Positions 18,484 through 28,200 of a DNA stretch of 61,576 nucleotides are shown piece by piece (position 1 is the stretch's first letter; each line of letters begins with the position of its first letter). The position numbers and the translations under genes are program-made. The notes under the pieces are model-generated. The model had not been told where the DNA came from, made no database searches, and saw only the letters and a program-made list of their open reading frames with translations. The DNA comes from an uncultured Pseudomonadota bacterium (GTDB lineage: Bacteria; Myxococcota_A; UBA796; JAFGLY01): NCBI GenBank assembly GCA_937912125.1, contig CALDOK010000275.1:1-61576 (forward strand), written 5' to 3'.

Positions 18484-19109
18484 CGGCTTCGCCTCCTGTC
18501 GCCTTCCTTGGCTGGGGCAGTAGGACCGCGTTCGCCCTCAGCGAGGAACCGGAACGTGGTGAGCCGGCCGGTGACCGTGACGATCACCTTGCCGCTGGCC
18601 TCGATGGGCTTCTCCATGGCGATGTCCTGCACGTACACGATGCGGCTGAGCTTCGACAGGCGGTCGAAGAACATGGCCACCTCGTGGTAGCTGCCCTGGA
18701 GCTCGAGCTCCACAGGCACCTCGGCGTGGTACTCGTGGACGATCTCGTCCTGGGGAAGGAAGCGATGGATCTCGAGGCCGATGCGCCGGGCGATGGTGCT
18801 GATGCGCGAGAGCAGGTCGGGGATCTCGCGGTCGTCCGGCAGCTGACGCAGGGCTTGCCGCAGCTGGAGCGTGAGGTCCTCGAGCTCGCGCTCGAAGGCT
18901 TCCTTGTCCTGTGCGCGACGCTCGACCACGGCCTTCTTGGACTGGAGCTCGGTGCGCTGGCTCTCGAGCACCGAGATGGTCTTCTGCTTGGGCGAGTAGA
19001 GCAGGAACCAGAAGACGGCCGCGAACGCGAGGTACACCAAGACGATGATGCCCAGGCGCTGGGTGCGCGGCAGCTTGCCCATTCGCTCCAGAAGTTCGTG
19101 AATGTCCAC
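18480..19109 (-). CDS. pilO: Type IV pilus alignment protein PilO
   Basis: 209 residues: a short cytoplasmic N-terminus, a membrane helix at about 20-40, a coiled coil rich in Gln, Arg and Glu (about 45-95) and a periplasmic ferredoxin-like domain. This is the PilO plan. PilO forms heterodimers with PilN to build the alignment complex. GTG 19109 follows GGAGG at 4 bases. It lies 27 bases after pilN. Confidence 0.93.
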   Translation of the reverse strand: MDIHELLERMGKLPRTQRLGIIVLVYLAFAAVFWFLLYSPKQKTISVLESQRTELQSKKAVVERRAQDKEAFERELEDLTLQLRQALRQLPDDREIPDLLSRISTIARRIGLEIHRFLPQDEIVHEYHAEVPVELELQGSYHEVAMFFDRLSKLSRIVYVQDIAMEKPIEASGKVIVTVTGRLTTFRFLAEGERGPTAPAKEGDRRRSR

Positions 19110-19136
19110 GATGCCTCCGACTCAGTGCTACTAGGG

Positions 19137-19712
19137 CTACTCTTGCTCGGTCGCCGGTTCCTTCGTGACCGAAGGGACGACGACGCGGGCAGAGACCTCG
19201 AAGTTCTTCAAATCGTACTCGTTGACCTGCACCTGATCGATGGAGATCAGGTAGACGTCCTCGAACCAGTTGGTCTTCTCGAGGTTGATGAGGAACTGGG
19301 AGATGACTTCGTTGGAGGCGGCGTTGCCCGCAAGGCGCAGGCGTCCGGCCTCCTCGTTGACGATGGTGACGTAGAGCTTCTCGGGGGTGGCGGCCGACAG
19401 CTCGTCGAGCATGTGGACCGGGCCGGTCTTGCTGGCCTGCAGGTTGCCGATGACCGACAGCTTGCGGCGCAGCTCATCGTTGATCTTCTCGACCTCGTCG
19501 ACCCGAGCCACGATGAGCCGCAGGTTGTCGAGGTCTTCCTGCAGGCGCGAGTTCGCCCGTCGAAGCTCGTTGGCCTGCGCGGACTGGAACATGAAGAACA
19601 CGCCGCAGAGGATCGCGAGCAGGCTGATGCCGATGCCGCCCAGGATCAGCTCTTGCTTGACCGCTTCGAGACGCCGGCTGGTGCGTACTGGGAGAAGGTT
19701 GATGCGAATCAT
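19137..19712 (-). CDS. pilN: Type IV pilus alignment protein PilN
   Basis: 191 residues. The N-terminal MIRINLLPVR is the cytoplasmic INLLP tail that docks into PilM. Then come a membrane helix (about 24-45), a coiled coil and a periplasmic domain like that of PilO. ATG 19712 overlaps the pilM stop as ATGA. Length and order match the family. Confidence 0.95.
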   Translation of the reverse strand: MIRINLLPVRTSRRLEAVKQELILGGIGISLLAILCGVFFMFQSAQANELRRANSRLQEDLDNLRLIVARVDEVEKINDELRRKLSVIGNLQASKTGPVHMLDELSAATPEKLYVTIVNEEAGRLRLAGNAASNEVISQFLINLEKTNWFEDVYLISIDQVQVNEYDLKNFEVSARVVVPSVTKEPATEQE

Positions 19713-20779
19713 CTGTCGCCCGGCCTCCTCAGCGCCAGCCCGACCACCACAGCCGCCTGGGATGCGGCATCCTGGAGGAAGCGTGGGTTGAAGCTGCGCT
19801 CATCGATCTCGATGTTGCGGAAGGGGTCGATGGTCTCGATGGGGGTGCCCGTGACCCGGGACAGGGCCGAACCGAGCCCAGGAGTGAGCGCCCCTCCGCC
19901 CGAGAGGTAGATGCGAGACAGCCCGTCGCCCGTGGCGGTGGACAGGTAGAAGTCCAGTGAGCGATGGATCTCGGTGGCGATGGAGTCGCCCACACCGCGG
20001 ATCACCCGCTCCACCTCTTCAGGGACCACAGCAGAGGCGTCGCGGTCGTCGCGGCCGACCTTCATGGACTCGGCCTCTTCGAAGGAGATGTTCAGGGTGC
20101 GCTGAATCTCCTCGGTGACCTGCCGACCGCCCATGCTGATGTCGCGCGTGAAGGCGGTGGTGCCCTCGCGCAACACGATGATGTTGGTGGTGCTGGCCCC
20201 CACGTTGATGAGGGCGATGGTGCCCAGCGGCTGCTTGTAGTTGAGCTCGAAGGCGTTCGCGACGGCGAAGGCGTCCACATCGACGACCGAGGACTGGAGC
20301 CCAGCTTCGTGGATGATGGAGACGTACTCGTTGACCAGCTCCTTGCGCGCAGCGACGAGCAGGACCTCCATCTGGCCAGCCTCGTCCCCAGTGGCGTCCA
20401 GGATCTGGACGTCGATGTTCACGTCATTGACGTCGAAGGGGATGTACTGCTCGGCTTCCCATTGGATGGACTCGTCGAGCTCCTCGGGGGTCATCACAGG
20501 CAAGTTGATGCGCTTGATGATCACCGAATGCCCGGCGACCGAAGCCACCACATCCCGGCTCTTGATCTTTTCGCGGTTCAAGAGCTCGCGGATGGCATCG
20601 ACCACCGCCGCCGTATTCATGACCGCACCATCGACGATGGCCTCTGGGGGAAGGCGCGTCATGCCGAAATGCAGCAGGCGGTAGGTGCCCGACTTGGTCT
20701 GTTCGAGCTCGAGCACCTTGACGGAGCTGGAACCGATGTCCAGTCCAATGGCGTTCTTTTGTCGAGAGAGAAAGGCCAT
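19709..20779 (-). CDS. pilM: Type IV pilus assembly ATPase PilM
   Basis: 356 residues, an FtsA/actin-like cytoplasmic ATP-binding protein that caps the PilN tails. Visible are the phosphate loop IGLDIGSSSVKVLEL, the second phosphate segment ALINVGASTTNI, the AEQYIPFD segment and the C-terminal LSGGGALTPG. It is the first gene of pilMNOPQ-aroB. The leader of about 90 bases before it has a TATACT -10-like element and a small hairpin. Confidence 0.96.
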   Translation of the reverse strand: MAFLSRQKNAIGLDIGSSSVKVLELEQTKSGTYRLLHFGMTRLPPEAIVDGAVMNTAAVVDAIRELLNREKIKSRDVVASVAGHSVIIKRINLPVMTPEELDESIQWEAEQYIPFDVNDVNIDVQILDATGDEAGQMEVLLVAARKELVNEYVSIIHEAGLQSSVVDVDAFAVANAFELNYKQPLGTIALINVGASTTNIIVLREGTTAFTRDISMGGRQVTEEIQRTLNISFEEAESMKVGRDDRDASAVVPEEVERVIRGVGDSIATEIHRSLDFYLSTATGDGLSRIYLSGGGALTPGLGSALSRVTGTPIETIDPFRNIEIDERSFNPRFLQDAASQAAVVVGLALRRPGDR

Positions 20780-20817
20780 TTCGGGAGAATTCCGTGAGAG
20801 CGAGGGCTGTCTGGAGT

Positions 20818-20835
20818 ACCTGCTGGCATGCAGGT
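20818..20835. repeat. Small hairpin in the pilM leader
   Basis: ACCTGC and GCAGGT form a perfect 6-base stem around a 6-base loop, between the putative pilM -10 and its start codon. It could form in the mRNA leader or bind a regulator. It has no T-run. Confidence 0.3.
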
Positions 20836-20865
20836 GTAGGCTACGTCACCGAGCACAGTGGGCAG

Positions 20866-20871
20866 AGTATA
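20866..20871 (-). promoter_or_regulatory. Putative -10 element of the pilM operon
   Basis: On the minus strand TATACT lies about 87 bases before the pilM ATG, inside the most A+T-rich stretch of this 281-base divergent region. The -35 is poor (TTTCGA-like at about 16 bases). The rest of 20780-21060 shows no gene. Confidence 0.35.
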
Positions 20872-21060
20872 CCGAAAATAACTATCGAAAGCGTTGACGA
20901 GTAAAGCCGTATCCGCCACAAGGCACAGGCTGAAAGTCTGTCGAGCAGCGTGGCGGCGATTAGAAGGGGGCAGACCTGGCGCCTCCACGGAGCGCAGGAC
21001 TGCTGGGCGATCTACCAGGAACCCCACCGACTGGTCAACGTCCCCCCTCAGGATTCTTCT

Positions 21061-24000
21061 ATGTCTGCACAAGCCCCACCAGGCGCGCCATTCAGACCCA
21101 TGGACCCCGCCGGTTCATGGGCCATGCCCGGGCGGTGGCAGGCGGTGACCCTGGGGGTGCTGGTGGGCGCCTCCGCTGTCAGCCTGGTGCAACAGGTCGG
21201 TGCGGACCCCGGCGCGCTGGCCTGGGGCGTCGCCTTGCCCCTGCTCGCTCTGGCGCTGGCCCAGCAGGCCGCGGTCAGGACGCCCCGTTTCCTTCGCGCC
21301 GCCTTGGGGCTCGCAGGGTTGCTCTCGATGGCCCTTCCCCAGGGCGTCGCGGAGCTGGCGGGCTCCGCGGGGCGCGCAGCGCAGCTCTCACCCTCCCAGA
21401 GCCTTCTGCTGTTTCTCGCGAGCTGGCTGGTTGTCTGCACCCTGGCCCTGCTCCCCTTCGCTCCCGGTGCCCCGGCCACACCTGGACGCGCCATCCAGGC
21501 GGTGGGGGGGGCTGCCCTCGCTTTGCTCGCTCCCTGGGGGCTCGCGCTGGCGCTCCCTGCCGCTTTGGCCGCTTTGGCCCTGCTGCGTTCCCACAAGCGC
21601 GCTCACCTTGCCGTCCCCCCCGCGCCCGCCCGGAGGCTCTCCTCCACGCTCTCCTTCGTCGTGCTCACCCTGCTGTGCTCCTGGTGTGCGGCGTTCCAGT
21701 GGGCTGGCCTGCGCGCCTGGCTCGACCCCAGCCCGCTGGGATGGTGGGGGGTGGTCAGCGCGACGACCCTCGGCTTCGCGGGCGGATGGGGCCTGGCCAG
21801 GCTGCGCCGTGCGCGCCTGGGCCTCGAACCTCTGGCCGCAGCCACGGGCATCGCCGTCGGCATGAGCACCCTCGGCCTCTTCGCCCCCTGGCTGGCTCCC
21901 GAGCTCCCAGGGCTCCTGCTGTCCTGGTCCCCTTCCCTCGCCCTGCCGGCGCTGCTGGCGGCGCCATCGCTGCTCGCGGCGTTCGCGCTGGGCCTGGCGG
22001 CGCCATCCAGGACCGGCGGCGACGTGGATCTGTGGCCGCTGTCGCTGGCTGCTGGGGCGGGCGTGGTCCTCGGCGCGCAAGGCGGCCTGCTCGGGGCTGC
22101 CCTGATCCCGCTCTCCGCCGTCCTCGGCGGGGGCATGGTGCTGATGGTGGCGCGCCGACCCGCCCGCAGGCTCACGGGCCTGGCCGGCGCCGTGCTGCTC
22201 AGCGTGATCTGGTGGAAGCTCCCGCCTGTGCAGCCCACCCTCCTCGCCAGCGGCTGGACGGCAGCCCTGAGCGATGAGCTCTCCGTCAAGCGTCACATCG
22301 GAGCCCTCACCCGCTCCGAGTGGGAGCTGGCCACCATCGGTCCCGAGGGAACCACCGCGCTGCGATGGGTCGAAGACGTGATGGTAGCCGACATCGATGG
22401 CTTCCCCGTGTGGTTCCAGGGACGCAACCCCTCGGCGGTGCGCTTCGCCGCCCACCTTCCCGCTCTGCTCGCGGCCGACCCATCCCACTTCCTCCTGCTC
22501 GGAGACGAGCTCGGCTGGGGCGCGATCACCCTGCTCTCCCACGGGCCCCGGACCATCGAGGCTGCCGTAGGGCAGCCGGACCTGCTGCGCGCCATCGCCC
22601 ACGACGATGAAGACGTGCGTCGGGCGCTGCTGGCGCCCGAGGTGCAGCTGCACCCGGTGCCTGGCGCGTGGCTGCTCAGGCAGAGCGAGCCTGTGGACGG
22701 CGTGCTCCAGATCCTGCTGCGGCCGTGGGCGGATAGCGGCGCTGTGCCGCTCAGCGGCGCCACCATCCGGCTCGCGCGCCGGCGCCTACGTCCCGGCGGC
22801 GTCTACGTGGCCGCACTGGCCACCGATCTCCTCCCTGCGCCCGAGCTGCGCAGCTTGCTCCTCGACTTCGCGGATGTCTTCCCCCACGGTGCCGCCTGCC
22901 TGCCGCCAACGGGGGCCGATCACCTGATCCTGCTCGGGATCGCCGACGCCTCACCACCTCCCCTGGCCAGGCTCGAGGAGCGCTTCGAGGCTGCGTCCAA
23001 CACCCTGGGTGTACTGGGCTTCAGCAGCGCACTGGATGTCGCGGACCGCTGCGCTCTGCCGGCTCGGGCCCTCGCCTCCTGGGCCGCGGAGGGCCCCTCC
23101 GGCTCCCGCTGGCCACCCCACCGCCTGCCCGACACCCTGGGTCTCAGCCCCGGGCTGCCTCTGGCGCAGCTGGGAGACCGGGTCGGCGCGCCCGAGGATC
23201 TCTGGGACCTCACAGGCCTCGCCGATGGGACGGCCGAGCTCGAGCGCAGGCACCAGGCGGTGCGCCACTTCCTCGAGCTCCTCGGCGAGACCACCTCGGG
23301 TGACATGGAGAGCCTCTTCGGGCATGCCAAGGCGCTGCAGGCCAGCCCCGACGGCACCCGGGAGCTCGACACGCTCATCGCGCCGCACCTCGCGCGTGCG
23401 CGCGAGAGTATGGAGCGCGCCAGGCAGGGCGGCGTCCAGCACCGGGACTGGCAGGAGGCCATCAACCAGCTCACCCTGGCGCGGATGCTCCACCCCGCCG
23501 CCCTCGAGCCCAGGCTGCTCGAGGGGATGGTCCACGAGGCCCGCGGCGACAACCGAAAGGCCGAGAAGCTGTACCGCAGCGTGCTCGAGTCCCAGGACGA
23601 CCACCTCCAGTCCCTGTTCGGGCTGGCGAGGATCCAGATCTCCGAGCTGCGCGAAGCCGAGGCCGAGGCCACCCTGGTGCGCGCCACCGAGGCCCACCCT
23701 CGCGAGGCCGCCGCCCATCAGGTGTTGGGCGTGGCGCTGCTGCGCTTCGGCCGGCTCGAGGACGCCGAGCAACCGCTGCGGCGAGCCTCCGCGCTGGCCT
23801 CCGCAGACCAGCCCGAGCCCCAGGCGGCCCTGGCTGAGCTCTACCTGGCGCAGGAGAGGCCGAGCGTGGCCATGGCCCACGCTGAGCGCGCCACCCGCAT
23901 CGAGCCGAGCGCCTACCACTACACCCTGCTGGGGCGCTGCCACTTCGATCTCGGGCGAGACGTCCCCGCGGAGCGCGCCTTCGCCCAGGCCACGCTGATC

Positions 24001-24198
24001 GACCCGAGCTTCTACCCTGCCCGGGCGGGCCTCGCGCACATCTACGCGCTGCGGGGTGACTACGACCAGGCGCTGGACGCCCTGAACGTCGTGCTCCTCG
24101 CGGACCCCGGCAACGAGGCTGCGCGGGCGAACCGGGAGGAAGTCCTCCGGATGCAAGAGACCTCCCAGAGCGATCCCCGCCTGAGCTTCTCGCCCTGA
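21061..24198 (+). CDS. Polytopic membrane protein fused to spermidine-synthase-like and TPR domains
   Basis: 1045 residues in three parts. About 20-400 is a run of roughly twelve hydrophobic helices. About 410-640 resembles the Rossmann-like fold of spermidine synthase: a D-x-F/Y region near LLLGDELGWGA, then EAAVGQPDLLRA, then a segment like LRPGGVYV typical of methyltransferase-like folds. The polyamine-binding acidic pairs are not evident, so it is probably not an active spermidine synthase. About 760-1045 contains five or more TPR units. ATG 21061 is preferred because upstream codons to 20950 read poorly. It diverges from pilM. The ligand is unknown; fused permease/synthase-like proteins of this type are common and uncharacterised in this lineage. 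Confidence 0.7.
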   Translation: MSAQAPPGAPFRPMDPAGSWAMPGRWQAVTLGVLVGASAVSLVQQVGADPGALAWGVALPLLALALAQQAAVRTPRFLRAALGLAGLLSMALPQGVAELAGSAGRAAQLSPSQSLLLFLASWLVVCTLALLPFAPGAPATPGRAIQAVGGAALALLAPWGLALALPAALAALALLRSHKRAHLAVPPAPARRLSSTLSFVVLTLLCSWCAAFQWAGLRAWLDPSPLGWWGVVSATTLGFAGGWGLARLRRARLGLEPLAAATGIAVGMSTLGLFAPWLAPELPGLLLSWSPSLALPALLAAPSLLAAFALGLAAPSRTGGDVDLWPLSLAAGAGVVLGAQGGLLGAALIPLSAVLGGGMVLMVARRPARRLTGLAGAVLLSVIWWKLPPVQPTLLASGWTAALSDELSVKRHIGALTRSEWELATIGPEGTTALRWVEDVMVADIDGFPVWFQGRNPSAVRFAAHLPALLAADPSHFLLLGDELGWGAITLLSHGPRTIEAAVGQPDLLRAIAHDDEDVRRALLAPEVQLHPVPGAWLLRQSEPVDGVLQILLRPWADSGAVPLSGATIRLARRRLRPGGVYVAALATDLLPAPELRSLLLDFADVFPHGAACLPPTGADHLILLGIADASPPPLARLEERFEAASNTLGVLGFSSALDVADRCALPARALASWAAEGPSGSRWPPHRLPDTLGLSPGLPLAQLGDRVGAPEDLWDLTGLADGTAELERRHQAVRHFLELLGETTSGDMESLFGHAKALQASPDGTRELDTLIAPHLARARESMERARQGGVQHRDWQEAINQLTLARMLHPAALEPRLLEGMVHEARGDNRKAEKLYRSVLESQDDHLQSLFGLARIQISELREAEAEATLVRATEAHPREAAAHQVLGVALLRFGRLEDAEQPLRRASALASADQPEPQAALAELYLAQERPSVAMAHAERATRIEPSAYHYTLLGRCHFDLGRDVPAERAFAQATLIDPSFYPARAGLAHIYALRGDYDQALDALNVVLLADPGNEAARANREEVLRMQETSQSDPRLSFSP

Positions 24199-24289
24199 CA
24201 TCGAGCGCGCGGCTTCGGGCCATGCACGGCACTCGCCAGCGATGGGTTTGCCGGGTATTTGGAAGGAGCAGACCCCAACAGGAGCACCC

Positions 24290-25234
24290 ATGCGCATCGC
24301 CCCCCTCGCCTTCCTGCTGCTCACCGCATGTCCTCCCGCCACGGATGACACCGACCCTGGCACCGAGACCGGAGAGACGGGCGGCGAAGATACGCTCCCC
24401 GCCCCGGCCGAGCTCGCCACCCTTAGCAGCGGTGAGTGTCCAGAGCTGGGCTCCACGACCACCAGCACTTTTTTGTCCTCAGGCGTCGAGCGCACGGCCA
24501 CCGTGGTCATCCCGGAGACGCCCACCGAGGACATGCCGGTGGTGTTCTTCTTCCACGGCCTCTTGGACACCAGCGTCGAGCCCACGGCCTACCACGCCGA
24601 CGCGCTGAACCTGCAGGCCGAGGCCAACTCCCAGGGCGCCATCTTCGTGCTGCCCCAGTCTCGCACCATGACCGAGTTCGGCTTCACCTTCTACATGTGG
24701 CAGGTGATGGACGAAGACGAGCTTGATCTGGTTCTATACGACGATCTCCGCACCTGCGTCACCCAGGAGCTCGACACCGACATCCGCCGCTACAGCGCCC
24801 TGGGCTTCTCGGGCGGCGCCCTCTTCACCACCGTGCTCGCCCGCGAACGCGGCGACACCCTGGCCACCATGGTGGAGATGTCCGGTGGTTCGGACATCGA
24901 CTTCGCCATGGCCTCCGACGAGCCCATCGCCGTGTACGGCACCCCCGCCAACACCATGCCCGCGCTGTTGTTCTCAGGCGGCGACGAGGACGGCTGGCCC
25001 TCGGGCTTCATCATGGTCAACTTCCAGGACGCCACCGACAACCTCGAGGCCAAGCTGGTCGAAGACAGCCACTTCACCTGGCGATGCCGCCACGACATGG
25101 GCCACACCATCACCATGCCCGAGTGGGGCCTGGCCAAGGCCTGGGCCCTGGGCCACAGCTACGGTGTGGAGTCCTCCTACCTGGACGGGGCCATCGACGG
25201 CTACACCGACTGGTGCACCGAGTTTCTGCCATAG
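24290..25234 (+). CDS. Secreted alpha/beta-hydrolase lipoprotein, esterase/depolymerase-like
   Basis: A 314-residue protein. MRIAPLAFLLLTAC is a lipoprotein signal with lipobox LTAC. A Thr/Glu/Gly-rich linker follows, then an alpha/beta-hydrolase fold like LpqC, polyhydroxybutyrate depolymerases or feruloyl esterases: VVFFFHG as oxyanion-hole strand, GFSGGA with the nucleophile Ser in GxSxG, and a likely His in WRCRHDMGHT. The catalytic acid is probably one of the Asp residues near GGDEDGW. ATG 24290 follows AGGAG; the frame start at 24242 is too far upstream. It probably hydrolyses an ester outside the inner membrane. The substrate is unknown. Confidence 0.75.
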   Translation: MRIAPLAFLLLTACPPATDDTDPGTETGETGGEDTLPAPAELATLSSGECPELGSTTTSTFLSSGVERTATVVIPETPTEDMPVVFFFHGLLDTSVEPTAYHADALNLQAEANSQGAIFVLPQSRTMTEFGFTFYMWQVMDEDELDLVLYDDLRTCVTQELDTDIRRYSALGFSGGALFTTVLARERGDTLATMVEMSGGSDIDFAMASDEPIAVYGTPANTMPALLFSGGDEDGWPSGFIMVNFQDATDNLEAKLVEDSHFTWRCRHDMGHTITMPEWGLAKAWALGHSYGVESSYLDGAIDGYTDWCTEFLP

Positions 25235-25283
25235 AAACCGGCGCGCCCAGCCCTCTCCCGGCCGTTGACCGCCCGCTCGCGGC

Positions 25284-28200
25284 CTAGAAGATCTCCATCC
25301 AGCTGACGGTCTGCGTGCCCTGGAGCGGATCGACCCCCAGGGTGAGGGTGACGATGCCAGCGGTCTCGTCGTCGTAGGCCGAGGTGCCGATGAACACTGT
25401 GCCTTGGTCGCTGATGGCCACCTGGGATGGGTAGCCGTCGACCTCGACCGAGGAGTCGTCGATGCCGTCGCCGTCGATGTCGCCCAGGGCCGGGCTGCAG
25501 TCCTCGTAGGAGATGCCGTAGACCCGCCCCACGCCCATCTCGCACATGTCCGAGGTGTTGGGCTGGTAGGTGCTGAAGAACACGATGCCGGCGTAGACGA
25601 TGGGATCCGCGGTGAGGCCCTCACCTGCGCCAAGCTCGAACAGGCCGACCTCGCCGTCGCACTCGATGCCGACCGCGGCGCTGCAGACCAGCGGCGTGGG
25701 GTCCTTGACCGCGAAGAAGTAGCCGGGGTCGGTGGTGTAGCGCTCGTAGGGCGAGCCCGTTCCCCAGTACAGACCGAGGCTGCCGTCGTACATCCACGAG
25801 GTCGTGATGGCGTAGTAGACGGGCGGCCGCTCGGACAGGCCGGTGATGGCGGCGTCCTTGGGGTCGAAGAACTCGTAGGGGCACCACTGGATGTCCAGGT
25901 CTTCCTCGGAGGTGCCACCGTTGAGGTCGATCATCGCCTTCCAGATCCAGGTGTCGCCGGGATCCTTGTAGTCTCGGCCCGAGATCTGAGCGTCCACCGG
26001 CCGCCACGGGCGCGGCGTGGGGGTGTCGTCGGCGCGGCTTCCGTAGGTGGTGGTGACCGGGAAGTAGACGACGTCCGAGTCGCCGTCATTATCGACGTCG
26101 ACCACCGCGGGCGTGGCGGCGATGTAGGCATGCTCGAAGTGATCGTCCAGATCCTCGAAGCCACCGCCGTCCCAGAGGTCCTTCATGTTGGAGTACCAGT
26201 TCTCGGGGTGGCCGTTGTTGCCGCCCAGATCGAGCCGGTAGCCCACAGAGTTGTCCCAGGTCTCGCCGTCCCAGGAGATGCCTGCTGGGTCGAAGCTGTT
26301 GAGGTAGTCGTCGCCGATGGCCCACATGTAGAGGTTGGCTTCGACCGACTGGAAGTAGCCCAGGCTCGAGCCTGAGGTCACGGCCCGGCCAGAGCCCCAG
26401 ATGGCGACCCAGCGGAAGGTCAGGTTGGTGGGATCGCGATCGTCGTAGACCTTGGCGATGACAGGCCTGCCGACCGTGTAGCCCTGGGCGGTGGGATCCC
26501 AGAGATCCACCTGCTCCCAGAGGTAGAGCGGATCGAGTGGATCGGTGATGTCCAGCGCCATGGTGACGGGACCGCCCTTGCCCTGCTGCACCACGAGGAC
26601 GCGGTGCCACTCGCAGTTGTCGGACAGATCGGCCGCGCTCGAGATGGCGGCGTCATCGCAGTCGCGGGCGCCGTCGCCGTCGCGGTCCAGCCAGACGTCA
26701 TCCACCACGGGGGTGCCATCCATCAGGAAGGTGCGGCCGTAGAGCATCTGGTCCATCAACCGGCCCGGCCAGGTGACGCCGTGCATGCTCTCGTGGTCCC
26801 AATACAGCAGGTAGGAGGGGATCCAGGCCCAGGCTTCCTCACCCTCTTCGGAGTGGCTCGTGCGCAGGTCGTCCTCGAGGTAGAACGCGTGCAACATGCC
26901 GTCGTTGGCGGCGATGTAGACCATCGACGGGACGGAGCTGTCGGTATCGAGGGTCTCGAGGAAGGTGCGGTAGGTGGGGTCGACCGAGAAGGTGTCGTTG
27001 CGCGGCTCGACGACGGCCGGCGTGGAGTGCGGCGAGTCGCCCAGCTTCCAGTACCCGCGGGCATCATCGAGATAACGGAAGGTGGAGAGGTGGTAGCCGC
27101 GGGCGAAGTCGACGAGGGCCTGGACGTCCTGGTAGTCCACCGCGCCGTCGGTGTTCAGGTCGTAGGTGATGTCGTCGGGGATGCCGTCGGAGTCGTCGTC
27201 AGCGTCGTCCAGGAAGTACGCCAGGTGGCTGCTCTCGAGGCGGGCCACCTCGTCCACCAGGGTGACGTCGAAGTCCATCCGGCGCGCGGTGCGCGCGATG
27301 CTGCCGTAGGAAGTGGCGTTGCTGGCCAATTGGTCGACGAAGGTGAACAGATCGCGGAGGCCGTCACCGTCCATGTCCGCGTCCTGGTCGTCACTCTGGA
27401 AGACCGGGCGACTCTGCAGCAGGGTCCCCGCGTCCCAGTAGGCGCCGGCGTAGCTGTCGTACGGGTCGCCGCTGAGATACTCGATCTGGCCGTAGTCCGG
27501 ATCGGTGGGGTCGGTCTGGATGGTGTAGGCCCGCACATGGCCTTCGGCCAGGGGGTTGGAGCCGTCCAGCTCGTAGAATGAGTAGATGAGGTACTCGCCG
27601 TCGGAGGTCAGCACCGGCGTGGACCGGCTGTGGAAGCCCGAGCGGATGTCGGCCATGATGGTGAGGATGGACCCCAGCAGCTGGTCCGAGCTCTCAGCGA
27701 TGGTGAAGATGCCCTCGCCATCGGTCTGATCGATGCCGTTGCCGAACAGGTAGTTGGCCACGCTGTCTTGGTTGAGGCCCACCGCCACGACGTGGGTGAT
27801 GAGGTTCTGGGTGTCGTCCAGATCGGCGCGCAGGTCGGTGTCGTAGACAGCGCCGGCCACGTTGTCGAAGAGGCACTCGTTGTCGGGCCCGGTGGGGTGG
27901 GTGGTGCTGTCCTGGTCGCACATGATGTCGGGCGAGATGCTGAGGTCGACGTAGGTGGAGTCTGGATCCTCGTCGTCGTTCGAGCGATCGATGGTGATGT
28001 AGATGACGTGGTTCTCCTGGCAGTAGTACTGCACCGGAGCCTCGTCCCAGTCGGCCGTGAAGCCGTCGCCGTCGTCGTCTACACCGTCATCGGCGGTGGT
28101 GTTGGAGAAGTAGTCGTCGGCCAGGGACGCCAGCACCTCGCCCAGGTTGCGGGTGTCCACGCCGTGGGTGGTGACCGTGGACAGCGCGTTGGCGATGTCG

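Noticed and set aside
25235..25283. Bidirectional terminator between the esterase and pilY1 genes
   Set aside because: Only a weak GGCCG/CGGCC stem and no T-run on either strand.
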